Shown piece after piece: positions 8,238 to 18,079 of a stretch of 64,000 bases of DNA. This stretch comes from Phytohalomonas tamaricis (lineage in GTDB: Bacteria > Pseudomonadota > Gammaproteobacteria > Pseudomonadales > Halomonadaceae): the NCBI RefSeq assembly GCF_003012345.1, contig NZ_PVRV01000019.1, positions 310,001 to 374,000 of the forward strand, read 5' to 3'. The first letter of the stretch is position 1. Each line of letters opens with the position of its first letter. The translations under genes and the position numbers were made by a program. The notes beneath the pieces are model-generated. The model was not told where the DNA came from. It saw only the letters and a list, made by a program, of their open reading frames with translations, and ran no database searches.

Positions 8238-9116
8238 ATGTCTCTCTATTCTCCCCAAGAAATTGCCGCGCTGACCGTCAGCGCTGGTGAAAAGAAAAGC
8301 CAGACCCCACTGCTACCGCTGCTAGTGCTTGGCTTCCTGGCCGGCGCCTTCATCGCCACTGGCTTTCTGCTCGATATCCACGTTATTGCCACGCTTCCCG
8401 CCGCATGGGGCTCGCTGGCTACTTTTCTCGGCGCTTCCGTGTTCCCGGTCGGCCTGATTCTGACGATTTTAGCCGGTGGAGAACTGCTGACCGGTAACAT
8501 GATGGCGCTGCCGATGGCGCTGTTCGCCCGGCGTATCGGCGTCGGTGCAGTGATCAAGAACTGGGTATTGATTACGCTTGCCAACTTCGTCGGCAGTATC
8601 GCCGTGGCCTACTTCTTTGGCCATTTCCTCGGCATGACCGAGGGGGCCTTTCTGGCCAAAACCGTGGGCATTGCCCAGGCCAAGATCAGCGCCGACTTCT
8701 GGCATGCCTTTGTATCCGGCGTCGGCTGCAACTGGCTGGTATGTCTAGGCGTGTGGCTCGGCTTTGCCAGCAAGGACGTGGCCGGCAAGATTCTCGGCAT
8801 CTGGTTCCCGGTGATGGCCTTCGTTGCCATCGGTTTTCAGCACGTTGTTGCCAACATGTTCGTCGTACCAGCAGCCATCTTCGCTGGCGCCGTGACTTGG
8901 GGGCAGTACCTGCCCAATTTCGTTGCCGTGTTCCTTGGCAATGCAGTAGGCGGCGCCCTCTTTGTCGGCCTGGCCTATCATATGGCCTACCGCCCGCAGG
9001 TCACCGCAGCCGCTACGGCAGCCGTCAGTGCCAACACGTCCGCTAACAAGCTGCACCAAAAAGTCGCTGCCACTACCGACACCAGCGACAAGCAAAACGT
9101 TGCTGCAAAGCGTTAA
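8238..9116 (+). CDS. Formate/nitrite transporter (FNT) family channel, copy 1
   Basis: A 292-residue inner-membrane channel of the FocA/NirC pentameric family, which conducts small monovalent anions such as formate, nitrite or hydrosulfide. Six hydrophobic segments are visible, with the family motifs GGELLTGN (about residue 80) and GCNWLVCLGVW (about 165). The C-terminal tail (about 260-292) is Ala/Thr rich and probably disordered. It is monocistronic and ends in a GC-rich hairpin. A second FNT gene lies at 21462 beside cyanase; this copy has no telling neighbour. Confidence 0.85.
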   Translation: MSLYSPQEIAALTVSAGEKKSQTPLLPLLVLGFLAGAFIATGFLLDIHVIATLPAAWGSLATFLGASVFPVGLILTILAGGELLTGNMMALPMALFARRIGVGAVIKNWVLITLANFVGSIAVAYFFGHFLGMTEGAFLAKTVGIAQAKISADFWHAFVSGVGCNWLVCLGVWLGFASKDVAGKILGIWFPVMAFVAIGFQHVVANMFVVPAAIFAGAVTWGQYLPNFVAVFLGNAVGGALFVGLAYHMAYRPQVTAAATAAVSANTSANKLHQKVAATTDTSDKQNVAAKR

Positions 9117-9143
9117 TTCAACGCTGAAAGCTACGATATCCTA

Positions 9144-9166
9144 CCGCCCCGGCCTAGCCGGGGCGG
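9144..9166. terminator. Strong GC hairpin between convergent genes
   Basis: A perfect 10-bp stem CCGCCCCGGC / GCCGGGGCGG with a CTA loop, 28 bp after the FNT stop and 34 bp from the convergent lyase stop. There is no T-run, so it may act with Rho or serve both directions. Confidence 0.6.
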
Positions 9167-9199
9167 TGCCGTTCAAGCCAGGTAAAAACGGATACGCCT

Positions 9200-10024
9200 C
9201 TACTCATCGCTTGCCAGCATTCGCCTTGCCAGTTCGATAACCGGCGCATCGACCATCTTGCCGTCAATCTGAAATACCGCCTCGCTGCGTGCGGCGAGCT
9301 CAACCACCCTCCGCGCCCAATCAAGTTCGGCAACGGTAGGGGCAAACACCTCATGCACCGGCCCGAGTTGAGCCGGGTGAATGCACAGCATGCCGCCGAA
9401 TCCCATGTCGCGCGAGCGTCGCGCCGTCGCGGCAATCGCTGTCTTGTCATCAATCGTCGGCAGGGTACCCGCCAACGGCGAATCGAGGCCGGCCAGACGC
9501 GACTGCATGATCAACGCATAGCGCGCCTGATCAAGTACCGCCTCGCCACCGGATGTGTCCAGCGTCACTCCCAGATCAAGCGCCAGATCAAGCGGGCCGA
9601 AGCTCAAGCGCTCGACTCCCTTGGAAGAGGCGATTTCTTCAATACGTGACAAGCCGCGAGCACTCTCGATCTGTGCCCAGATCGGCCGTTCACAGCGTGA
9701 CAGCACGGCACGCAGCGCTCCGCCGCTCTCTGTCTTGGGTACGACAAGCGCAGCAATGCCTGGATGCCGGGCGCATAGCGCAAGATCAGCGTCACACTCC
9801 TCGCTTTCAGGCGCATTGATCCGCACGGCGATAGGCACGTTACCGTCAAGATAGTGAGTGAGCGCTTCATCCAGCGCCTGGCGAGCCTGGCCTTTGCCGT
9901 CCTTCGCCACCCCATCTTCCAGGTCGATGATGACGACATCGGCCCCGCTGGCAAGCGCCTTGGGAACGCGCTCGGGACGAGAGGCAGGGACGAACAGCGC
10001 AGAGCGAATGAATGATCGATACAT
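9200..10024 (-). CDS. CitE-like (HpcH/HpaI family) CoA lyase, paralogue of the 12560 gene
   Basis: A 274-residue TIM-barrel lyase of the citrate-lyase-beta family, which splits or hydrolyses malyl/citramalyl-CoA-type thioesters. It shares RSALFVPA.RPERVPKALASGADVVI.DLED near the start and GFGGMLCIHPAQL near residue 215 with the citramalyl-CoA lyase at 12560, and aligns over its whole length. The start was set at 10024 because family homology begins there, though the frame runs further upstream. It is separated from the itaconate operon by one membrane-protein gene. It could act on a related substrate (for example malyl-CoA or the other citramalyl-CoA isomer); this is inference. Confidence 0.85.
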   Translation of the reverse strand: MYRSFIRSALFVPASRPERVPKALASGADVVIIDLEDGVAKDGKGQARQALDEALTHYLDGNVPIAVRINAPESEECDADLALCARHPGIAALVVPKTESGGALRAVLSRCERPIWAQIESARGLSRIEEIASSKGVERLSFGPLDLALDLGVTLDTSGGEAVLDQARYALIMQSRLAGLDSPLAGTLPTIDDKTAIAATARRSRDMGFGGMLCIHPAQLGPVHEVFAPTVAELDWARRVVELAARSEAVFQIDGKMVDAPVIELARRMLASDE

Positions 10025-10122
10025 GAAAACGGTCTCTTTTGTCGATAGGCGGTCAACCGGATATTGCCTACAGCATAGCCGCTCAACGACCAATCAGTAG
10101 GTGTGACGCGACACTGAGCGAA

Positions 10123-11244
10123 TTAGTGCGAAGCGCGCGAGCTCAAGCGCAGGATGCGGTACAAAAGCCATAGCACCGGAACAAGAAAGAGCCGATATAG
10201 CCAGCACGCCACAGCCAACAGGGGCATTAAAATCATTGCCCAAAGCGCAAATTGCATCAGCTTGACCGGCAGCCCTGCCCATTGTGCGACGTTGGCACCT
10301 AATGCGCTGATCAGGCCGGGATGGCGCACGATGACGTACGTTGTGGCGCCCACAGCAGCTAATCTGGCACCTCGTGACAACTCAGAGAAGCGCACACCTG
10401 CGGATATTTCTCCTCCAGCAACCGTCTGTGTCCCGGTGCGGACGCTCTGCGCCTCGATACTACCCGCGCGCAAGGTACGTCCAGCTCGCAATAGCTTCAC
10501 TGCACTTGCCATCACCAGTAGATCCATACCCGCCCAGGCGGCATCGGCTACACCAATGTCATCATTCTGGCGCCATTTACTTTCCAGATCGCGGATACCA
10601 CGGGTAAAGAAATTACTCAGGCTGCTCACGACGCGCTCACTCTGTAACCACCGCACGTCACCTTGCCGATCGACCACGAACTGACCTAGAAAATCGTGGC
10701 CCTCGGCGTCGAGGTAGGCGATCGCGTAATCACCGCGCTGGTGCGGTGTCAGCGACGTGTTGGCAGGCGCCATCTCATCATTAAGCTCATCATTGGCTGG
10801 CGACGCGTCGTCCGTTCGCCACCACTGCGCCAATGAATCGCTGGCGCGTTCATATTGGCGGCTGGCCCAATGCCGGGCGCTGAGCGCGTCAATCTCGTGG
10901 CGATGGAAATAGGCAATCGGCAGCACGACATCAGCGCCGAAGCGTGCCAGCACACGCTGAAAGGCAGGATCGAATTCGTACTCGCTCAGCACGGTGCGGG
11001 CCGTGTCTCCGTAGCGCACCAGCGCCAACCGGGCGGCAAGCCACAGCGCCTCGTCATCGGCGTAGGCGAGAAACAGCGCGTTGAGCGCATCCGATTCGCT
11101 GGCCAGCTCATCGGCCAGCGCCGGCAGGGCGTGGGCCGCCTCGACACGTATCAGGCGCTGCTCGAAGGGGGCGCTCGAGGCCAGCGCGGAAAGAATGGCG
11201 GCACCGCCAAGCGCCGCGAGCAACAGCAGAAAGAAGCGTTTCAT
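10123..11244 (-). CDS. Conserved membrane protein of unknown function, 373 aa
   Basis: Not recognised. The ATG at 11244 gives an N-terminal hydrophobic segment (KRFFLLLLAALGGAAILSAL) that may be a signal anchor. An acidic, alpha-helical region follows (about 30-210, predicted periplasmic), with a short glycine-containing hydrophobic stretch around 300-310, and two hydrophobic helices near 325-365 close to a basic C-terminus. No catalytic motif is seen. It sits between the second CitE-like lyase and the TRAP receptor, all on the same strand, but the gaps (about 100 and 160 bp) do not demand an operon. Confidence 0.65.
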   Translation of the reverse strand: MKRFFLLLLAALGGAAILSALASSAPFEQRLIRVEAAHALPALADELASESDALNALFLAYADDEALWLAARLALVRYGDTARTVLSEYEFDPAFQRVLARFGADVVLPIAYFHRHEIDALSARHWASRQYERASDSLAQWWRTDDASPANDELNDEMAPANTSLTPHQRGDYAIAYLDAEGHDFLGQFVVDRQGDVRWLQSERVVSSLSNFFTRGIRDLESKWRQNDDIGVADAAWAGMDLLVMASAVKLLRAGRTLRAGSIEAQSVRTGTQTVAGGEISAGVRFSELSRGARLAAVGATTYVIVRHPGLISALGANVAQWAGLPVKLMQFALWAMILMPLLAVACWLYRLFLVPVLWLLYRILRLSSRASH

Positions 11245-11406
11245 GACGTAACGGCTCGTCTCGACAGAACGTGCCCTCAGTGTCCCATAACTTGCGCCGC
11301 GATGACGGCATCTCTGCGTTGGATGCGTCCATGACCAGAAGGCGAACGCCGGGTGGCGAAAGGCCGCCAAGCCTTCCACCACACGGCTGGGCCTTGGCTC
11401 CGCCGG

Positions 11407-12504
<1,098 letters not shown>

Positions 12505-12559
12505 TCAGTAAGTGGCATACCTCCTGGTCGGGATGGGAATGTGCTTCAGATACCCGGCG

Positions 12560-13381
12560 TCAGCCGCCGCGCGCCAGGATACGCCGCGCGCGGGCGATGA
12601 TCGGTGCATCCACCATCTGGCCATCGACCGAGAAGGCACCCTGCGCACCGTTGTCCGCAGCGATAACGCGGTGCGCCCAGGAAAGTTCCTCCGGCGTGGC
12701 GCTGAAGGCACGATGCACCGGCTCAAGCTGAGCCGGGTGGATGCAGAGCATGCCGCCGAAGCCCATCGCCCGCGCGCGGCGTGCGGCGCGAGCAATGCTG
12801 TCAGTGTCGCTTATTTCGGCTTCGACGCCTGCCAGCGGCGCGGCCAGCCCGGCCACCTTCGATTGAATGATCAGTGCATAGCGCGCCTGATCGAGGATCG
12901 CTTCCGCGCCCTCGTGCCCGTCGAGCAGGTCGAGATCAAGCGCCAGATCGAAGGCGCCGAAGCTCAGCCGCTCGACGCCATCAACTGCGGCGATCTCCGC
13001 GACGTTCGCCAGCCCACGGGCGCTTTCGATCAGCGGGCAGAGCGGACGGCGTGGGCAGCACGACAGCGCACACTGCAGCGCGTCGGCGCGCTCCGCCTTG
13101 GCGACCACCAGCCCAGCAACCGCCTCGTGACGGGCGCAAAGAGCGAGATCGGCCTCGTACTCGACGCTATCGGGCGAGTTGACGCGCACGAACAAACGCG
13201 CCTCGGGATGGTGGGTCAGGAACGCTTCCAGCGCATCGCGCGCCTGCTGCTTGGCATCGGCCGCCACCGCATCTTCAAGATCGACAATCACCGCATCGGC
13301 GCCGCTGGCCAGCGCCTTGGGAATCCGCTCAGGGCGAGTGGCGGGCACGAACAGCGCCGAGCGGACGGGACGTGAACACAT
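12560..13381 (-). CDS. ccl: Citramalyl-CoA lyase (CitE-like)
   Basis: A 273-residue HpcH/HpaI-fold lyase that in itaconate breakdown cleaves (S)-citramalyl-CoA to acetyl-CoA and pyruvate. Visible motifs are RSALFVPATRPERIPKALAS, the acidic metal site DLEDAVA near residue 37, an active-site arginine and glutamate region (VRVNSPDS, IESARGL) and GFGGMLCIHPAQL. The ATG at 13381 was chosen because homology starts there; the longer open frame upstream overlaps the CoA-transferase. It starts 22 bp after that gene in the same operon. The role is inferred from the neighbouring CoA-transferase and hydratase. Confidence 0.85.
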   Translation of the reverse strand: MCSRPVRSALFVPATRPERIPKALASGADAVIVDLEDAVAADAKQQARDALEAFLTHHPEARLFVRVNSPDSVEYEADLALCARHEAVAGLVVAKAERADALQCALSCCPRRPLCPLIESARGLANVAEIAAVDGVERLSFGAFDLALDLDLLDGHEGAEAILDQARYALIIQSKVAGLAAPLAGVEAEISDTDSIARAARRARAMGFGGMLCIHPAQLEPVHRAFSATPEELSWAHRVIAADNGAQGAFSVDGQMVDAPIIARARRILARGG

Positions 13382-13403
13382 GGTGTTCTCCTGTGGTTGA
13401 GTG

Positions 13404-14597
13404 TCAGACGACGCCGTCGCGATGAAAAGCGGCGATGGCTGTCTCTGTATAGCCGAGTTCGGCAAGGATCGCGTCAGTGTGTTCACCCAGCGCCGGGATG
13501 GCGTCCATGCGCGGCGTGAAGGCGCTGCTGCGCCCCGGTGGCAGCAATGCCGGCAGGCGCCCGACGGGGCTGTCGATTTCACGCCAGCGCCCTCGCGCAT
13601 CAAGCTGGGGATGGGCCCAGACGTCATGCATGGTATTGACCTTGGCATTGGCGATACCGGCAGCGTCGAGACGTGCGCCGACCTGTTCGGCACTGAGCGT
13701 GGCGAAGGCCTCATTGATGATCGCACCGAGCTCATCGCGCGCCGCGCTGCGCTTGGCGTTGGCATCGAAGCGCGGGTCGTCGGCCAGCGCCGGCTGCATC
13801 AGCACCCGCTCACAGAACGCTCGCCACTCGCGCTCATTCTGCAACCCCAGCATCACCGTGCCGTCCAAGGCAGGAAAAGGCCCATAAGGATAAATGGTGG
13901 AATGCGACGCCCCGGCGCGCGGCGGCGGTGGCGCACCGTCGAAGGCGTAGTAAAGCGGATAGCCCATCCACTCGACGGTGGCTTCGAGCATCGAGACATC
14001 GATGTGGCTACCCTCACCACTCTTGCCGCGCTGCAGCAGCGCGGCGAGGATATTGGAATAGGCATACATGCCGGCGGCGATGTCGGCGATCGAACAGCCC
14101 GCCTTGGCCGATGCTTCCGGCGTGCCGGTGACGGAGAGAAAGCCTGCCTCGCTCTGGATCAGCAGATCGTAGGCCTTTCTGTCGCGGTAGGGGCCATCGT
14201 CACCGTAGCCGGAGATATCGCAGACAATGAGGCGCGGATAGCACTCGTGCAGCACGGCGAACGACAGCCCCATGCGCTGGGCGGCGCCGGGCGCAAGGTT
14301 CTGGACCAGCACGTCGGCCTCGCTGAGCAGCGCGTGCAAAGCGCCCTGCGCCTCGTTGGCCTTGAGATTAAGTGTCAGGCTCTGCTTGGAGCGGTTGGTC
14401 CAGACGAAATGCGAGGCGAGCCCGTGCACCCGCTCGTCGTAGGCGCGGGCGAAATCACCGACGCCGGGACGCTCGACCTTGATCACCCGTGCGCCGAGAT
14501 CAGCAAGCTGGCGGGTGCAGAACGGCGCGGCGATGGCGTGCTCGAGGCTCACCACGGTGATGCCATCGAGCGGGCGGGATGAAGTAGCGTTATCCAT
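13404..14597 (-). CDS. ict: Class III CoA-transferase, probable itaconate CoA-transferase
   Basis: A 397-residue CaiB/BaiF-family enzyme that moves CoA from succinyl-CoA to a carboxylate. The start region LDGITVVSLEHAIAAPFCTRQLADLGARVIKVERP is family-typical, and the catalytic aspartate lies in SIADIAAGMYAY near residue 170. Beside a citramalyl-CoA lyase and a hot-dog hydratase, its best substrate guess is itaconate; mesaconate or citramalate are alternatives. The ATG at 14597 was preferred over the upstream TTG, which overlaps the stop of the acyl-CoA dehydrogenase. Confidence 0.85.
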   Translation of the reverse strand: MDNATSSRPLDGITVVSLEHAIAAPFCTRQLADLGARVIKVERPGVGDFARAYDERVHGLASHFVWTNRSKQSLTLNLKANEAQGALHALLSEADVLVQNLAPGAAQRMGLSFAVLHECYPRLIVCDISGYGDDGPYRDRKAYDLLIQSEAGFLSVTGTPEASAKAGCSIADIAAGMYAYSNILAALLQRGKSGEGSHIDVSMLEATVEWMGYPLYYAFDGAPPPPRAGASHSTIYPYGPFPALDGTVMLGLQNEREWRAFCERVLMQPALADDPRFDANAKRSAARDELGAIINEAFATLSAEQVGARLDAAGIANAKVNTMHDVWAHPQLDARGRWREIDSPVGRLPALLPPGRSSAFTPRMDAIPALGEHTDAILAELGYTETAIAAFHRDGVV

Positions 14598-14608
14598 AAA
14601 GATTCTCG

Positions 14609-15766
14609 TCAAAAGGAGCGCGGCAGGCCAAGCACACGCTCGGCGACGTAGGAAAGGATCAGGTTGGTCGAGATCGGCGCGACCTGATAGAGCCGCGTTT
14701 CGCGGAACTTGCGCTCGATGTCGTATTCATTGGCGAAACCGAAGCCGCCGTAGGTCTGCAGGCAGGCATTGGCCGCTTCCCATGACGCCTTGGCAGCGAG
14801 GTACTTGGCCATGTTGGCGCTCGCGCCGGCATCCTCGCCGCGATCGTATTGTTCGCAGGCGCGCCAGCGCATCAGATCGGCAGCCTCGAGTTCGATATGC
14901 GCCTCGGCAAGCGGAAACTGCACGCCCTGATTCTGACCGATCGGCCGGTCGAAGACGACACGCTCGCAGGCATAGCGGCTGGCATGCTCGATAAACCAGC
15001 GACCGTCGCCGATGCACTCGGCAGCGATCAGGGTGCGCTCGGCGTTGAGTCCGGCGAGGATGTACTTGAAGCCCATGCCCTCCTCACCGATCAGGCTGTC
15101 GAGTGGCAATTCAAGGTTATCGAAGAACAACTCGTTGGTCTCATGATTGACCATGTTGGCGATCGGTTGCACGCTCAGCCCGTGGCCGATCGCCTGATGC
15201 AGATCGACCAGAAAGATCGACATGCCCTCCGACTTCTTCGTCACTTGATTGCGCGGCGTGGTGCGCGCCAGCAGGATCATCAGATCAGAGTGCTGGACAC
15301 GCGAGATCCACACCTTCTGGCCATTGATCACGTACTTGTCGCCGCGCTTGACAGCAGTGGTCTTGAGTTGGGTGGTATCGGTGCCGGTGGTCGGCTCGGT
15401 CACCCCCATCGACTGCAGGCGCAGCTCGCCGCTAGCCAGCCGCGGCAAAAAGTGCGCTTTCTGCGCCTCGCTGCCGTGTCTGAGCAGGGTGAACATGTTG
15501 TACATCTGGCCGTGTATGGTGCCGGAATTGCCACCGCAGCGGTTGACCTCCTCGAGAATCAGCGACGCCTCGGCCAAGCCAAGCCCAGAACCGCCGTACT
15601 CTTCGGGAATCATCGCCGCCAGCCAGCCGGCCTCGGTCATGGCGGCAACGAACGCCTCGGGAAAGGCCTTTTCCGCGTCGAGTTCGCGCCAGTAGGCATC
15701 GGGATATTGACTGCACAGGTCGCGTACGCCTTCACGTATCGCTTGCATATCTTCAGGGTCGAGCAT
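14609..15766 (-). CDS. Acyl-CoA dehydrogenase-like flavoprotein of the itaconate cluster
   Basis: A 385-residue FAD flavoprotein of the acyl-CoA dehydrogenase fold. The FAD/substrate signature LQSMGVTEPTTGTDTTQLKTTA lies near 130 and the C-terminal helix GGFGFANEYDIERKFRETRLYQVAPIS near 340-365. In medium-chain enzymes the catalytic base is a glutamate in the YEGT motif; here the aligned residue is Q361 (LYQVAP), so the base must lie elsewhere or the chemistry differs. An acyl-CoA dehydrogenase homologue also sits in the P. aeruginosa itaconate cluster. Oxidation of methylsuccinyl-CoA or a similar branched C5-dicarboxylyl-CoA is a reasonable inference. Confidence 0.85.
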   Translation of the reverse strand: MLDPEDMQAIREGVRDLCSQYPDAYWRELDAEKAFPEAFVAAMTEAGWLAAMIPEEYGGSGLGLAEASLILEEVNRCGGNSGTIHGQMYNMFTLLRHGSEAQKAHFLPRLASGELRLQSMGVTEPTTGTDTTQLKTTAVKRGDKYVINGQKVWISRVQHSDLMILLARTTPRNQVTKKSEGMSIFLVDLHQAIGHGLSVQPIANMVNHETNELFFDNLELPLDSLIGEEGMGFKYILAGLNAERTLIAAECIGDGRWFIEHASRYACERVVFDRPIGQNQGVQFPLAEAHIELEAADLMRWRACEQYDRGEDAGASANMAKYLAAKASWEAANACLQTYGGFGFANEYDIERKFRETRLYQVAPISTNLILSYVAERVLGLPRSF

Positions 15767-15803
15767 CACGGTTTCTCACGTTCAAGGCCATGGGCATGCC
15801 GAT

Positions 15804-16709
15804 TCAGGGTTCGAACTCGAGCGTGGCCTGATGGGCAACGCCGCGATCGTTGGCTGCCCACAGCGAGGCCTGCCCGTCCGCCTCAATGCGACCGGCAACC
15901 GTAAACGGCTCGGGAACGGTCAGCGGCATCTGGCCGCGATAGGTGAACCGTCGAAGGCGTGCCTCGGGATGTGCCGTCTGGAAGGCATCGAGCATTAGCG
16001 TGGCGATCATCGGGCCGTGGACGACGAGGCCGGAATAGCCTTCGCGCCCGGTGGCGTAGGGCTGGTCGTAGTGGATGCGATGGCCATTGAAGGTCACCGC
16101 GCTGTAGCGAAACAGCAGCACCGGCGTCGGCGTGACGCGCCTCTGCCACTGAGCCTCGGGCGGGCTGTCGCCGCCACTCGTCTTGGGTGGTGCCGGAGCG
16201 CGGTAGACGATGTCCTGGCGTTCGCTGATGGCTGGATCGTCGCGCTGCGTATCGCCTTGATGGTGCTCTTGATAATAATCATGACGCACGGTGAGGAAGG
16301 TCAGCGCGCCGCTGCGGCCCTGCTTCTGCTCAATGTTTTCGAGCGTCGAGACACGCCTGGCCGGCAGCCCAAGCATTAGTGGGCGGCGGAATTCAAATTC
16401 GCCGCCCGCCCACATGCGCTGGCGGCCGTTACGCGGCGGCAGGAAGTCATCATCTTCGGGATGGCCGTCCTCGCCCAACTCGGACTCGAAGCTTGGCGTC
16501 TGGAAAAAGGCCCAGTGCCATAGCGGCGGCAGCGCCGCCCCGGGTGGCGGTGGCGCGTGGCCGAACAGCGCGGCGAGGCGCTGGATCAGCGCTTGATCGA
16601 GGTTGTCATCGGCGGTCTGTTGACGACCGCGCCACGCATTATCGTCTTGCTGTCCGGCTTGTTGCGTCATAAAGGCTGACATCCGCTGAATGTGATCGGT
16701 CATCAGCAT
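15804..16709 (-). CDS. ich: Itaconyl-CoA hydratase / mesaconyl-CoA hydratase family (double hot-dog)
   Basis: A 301-residue MaoC-like protein with an N-terminal FAS1-like hot-dog domain (about 15-160, including PPPPGAALPPLWHWAFFQT) and a C-terminal hydratase domain with FRYSAVTFNGHRIHYDQPYA near residue 215, the usual Asp/His dehydratase loop. This domain pair is found in mesaconyl-C4-CoA hydratase and in itaconyl-CoA hydratase (RipB/Ich). In the pathway it would add water to itaconyl-CoA to form citramalyl-CoA. It is the first gene of the operon, divergent from the LysR regulator. The start is uncertain: ATGs at 16709, 16703 and further in lack a clear ribosome site. Confidence 0.8.
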   Translation of the reverse strand: MLMTDHIQRMSAFMTQQAGQQDDNAWRGRQQTADDNLDQALIQRLAALFGHAPPPPGAALPPLWHWAFFQTPSFESELGEDGHPEDDDFLPPRNGRQRMWAGGEFEFRRPLMLGLPARRVSTLENIEQKQGRSGALTFLTVRHDYYQEHHQGDTQRDDPAISERQDIVYRAPAPPKTSGGDSPPEAQWQRRVTPTPVLLFRYSAVTFNGHRIHYDQPYATGREGYSGLVVHGPMIATLMLDAFQTAHPEARLRRFTYRGQMPLTVPEPFTVAGRIEADGQASLWAANDRGVAHQATLEFEP

Positions 16710-16762
16710 GGAAAGGAAAGCATACGAAGGGAATTCTTATTTTTAAAAACCGGCATTCGGCT

Positions 16763-16774
16763 GGCGTGAACGCC
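16763..16774. promoter_or_regulatory. Candidate operator in the ich-lysR divergent region
   Basis: GGCGT and ACGCC form a short inverted repeat around GA, 54-65 bp upstream of the hydratase start and within the 243-bp gap shared with the divergent LysR gene. The position suits a LysR-type site, but the sequence is short and GC-rich, so it could be chance. Confidence 0.25.
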
Positions 16775-16952
16775 GCCTGACGAAATACTCTACGGAAAAT
16801 GAACGTACGTGCGTGGCCGACAGGCTTCGAGAGATCACTGACGCGGCGAAAGTCGAAGCGACGAATCGGCCCGAGTGTGGTTGATTGACGGCTGCGCGAT
16901 GTCCAGTTTCAAGCTGCGGCCATTCAGCCGCTTTCACCCCGAGGAGCGCCGC

Positions 16953-17873
16953 ATGCACTTCGACCTGGCCGATTTACGCCTGTTCGTCCATGTCGCCGAG
17001 GCGCCGAGCCTGACACAGGCAGCACGTCATGCCTGCCTGTCGCCCGCCGCCGCCAGCACGCGTATCAAGGCGTTGGAAGGTCAGCTCGGCTGTCGCCTGC
17101 TCTACCGTGACAGCCGCGGTGTCGAACTCACGCCTGCCGGTCAGCGCCTGCTCCATCAGGCGCGCCTCGTACTGCGCCAGGTCGATCATCTCAAGAGCGA
17201 ATTCGCCGCGCAGGGCGCCGCCAACGCCGGCCACATCCGCATCTTCGCCAATACCACTGCGGTGACCGAATTCATGCCCGAGGTGCTGGCCCGCTTTCTC
17301 GCGCAGCGCCCCGAGGTAACCGTCGATCTCAAGGAGCGCCTGACGCATGACATCGTTCGCGGCGTACTCGACGGCAGCACTGATCTGGGCATTGTCGCCG
17401 GTCCGGTAAACACGCCCGGTCTCAAGGCGCGGCACTTCAGCACCGACCGCTTGGTGCTCGTGACGGCGCCCCGCCATGAGCTGGCACGGCGGCGTCATAT
17501 CGTGTTCGAGGATCTGCTGAGCTTTCCTCATATCGGCCTGCATGAAGGCAGTACGCTGCTCGCGTTTCTGCGCGAACGCTTCGCGGCGTACGGAATCAAG
17601 CTTACGCTGCGCATCCAGGTCTCCAGCTTCGAGTCGGTGTGCCGCATGGCCGAGGCCAACGTGGGCATCGGTGTGATACCCGAGTCCGCCGCGCGCCGCC
17701 ATCAGCGCACCATGCGCCTGCGCATCGTCGAGATCGACGAGCCTTGGGCGATCCGCGAACGTCAGCTGCTGGTCCGTGATCAAAACGCCCTGCCCGGCTG
17801 CGCCCAAGCACTGATCGATGAGCTGCTCGCCTACCATACCCAACGCCAGGCACCGCGCTTGCTGCCGGCCTGA
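16953..17873 (+). CDS. LysR-type regulator, RipR-like, of the itaconate cluster
   Basis: A 306-residue transcription factor. The winged helix-turn-helix covers residues about 1-60 (DLADLRLFVHVAEAPSLTQAARHACLSPAAASTRIKALE), followed by the effector-binding domain. The ATG at 16953 was selected because it has a GGAG site and matches the usual LysR N-terminus; the frame begins further upstream. It is transcribed away from the hydratase operon, the arrangement of the itaconate regulator RipR in Pseudomonas. It probably activates the operon in response to itaconate or a CoA derivative; the effector is inference. Confidence 0.85.
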   Translation: MHFDLADLRLFVHVAEAPSLTQAARHACLSPAAASTRIKALEGQLGCRLLYRDSRGVELTPAGQRLLHQARLVLRQVDHLKSEFAAQGAANAGHIRIFANTTAVTEFMPEVLARFLAQRPEVTVDLKERLTHDIVRGVLDGSTDLGIVAGPVNTPGLKARHFSTDRLVLVTAPRHELARRRHIVFEDLLSFPHIGLHEGSTLLAFLRERFAAYGIKLTLRIQVSSFESVCRMAEANVGIGVIPESAARRHQRTMRLRIVEIDEPWAIRERQLLVRDQNALPGCAQALIDELLAYHTQRQAPRLLPA

Positions 17874-18079
17874 CGGTTTCTGCCACGGCTACCGTCCCGC
17901 ATCAGGCTTGGACGACCAAAGTGCAATCAATATAAGTAGTTGATTTTAAAGTAAAATAATAAAATATCATGATGATTGGATTTTTGATGGATGGCTAAAG
18001 CCACACATTGGTGCAGTCTATCATTGCCGTTCTGTAGCGCCCTTTCCGCATGCTGTACATCAATTAAAAGGACTGCCCC

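Noticed and set aside
13401-14582. Long plus-strand frame of 393 codons opposite the CoA-transferase
   Set aside because: It is the antisense shadow of a strongly conserved gene; the high GC at third positions keeps the reverse frame open. No ribosome site or protein family features.
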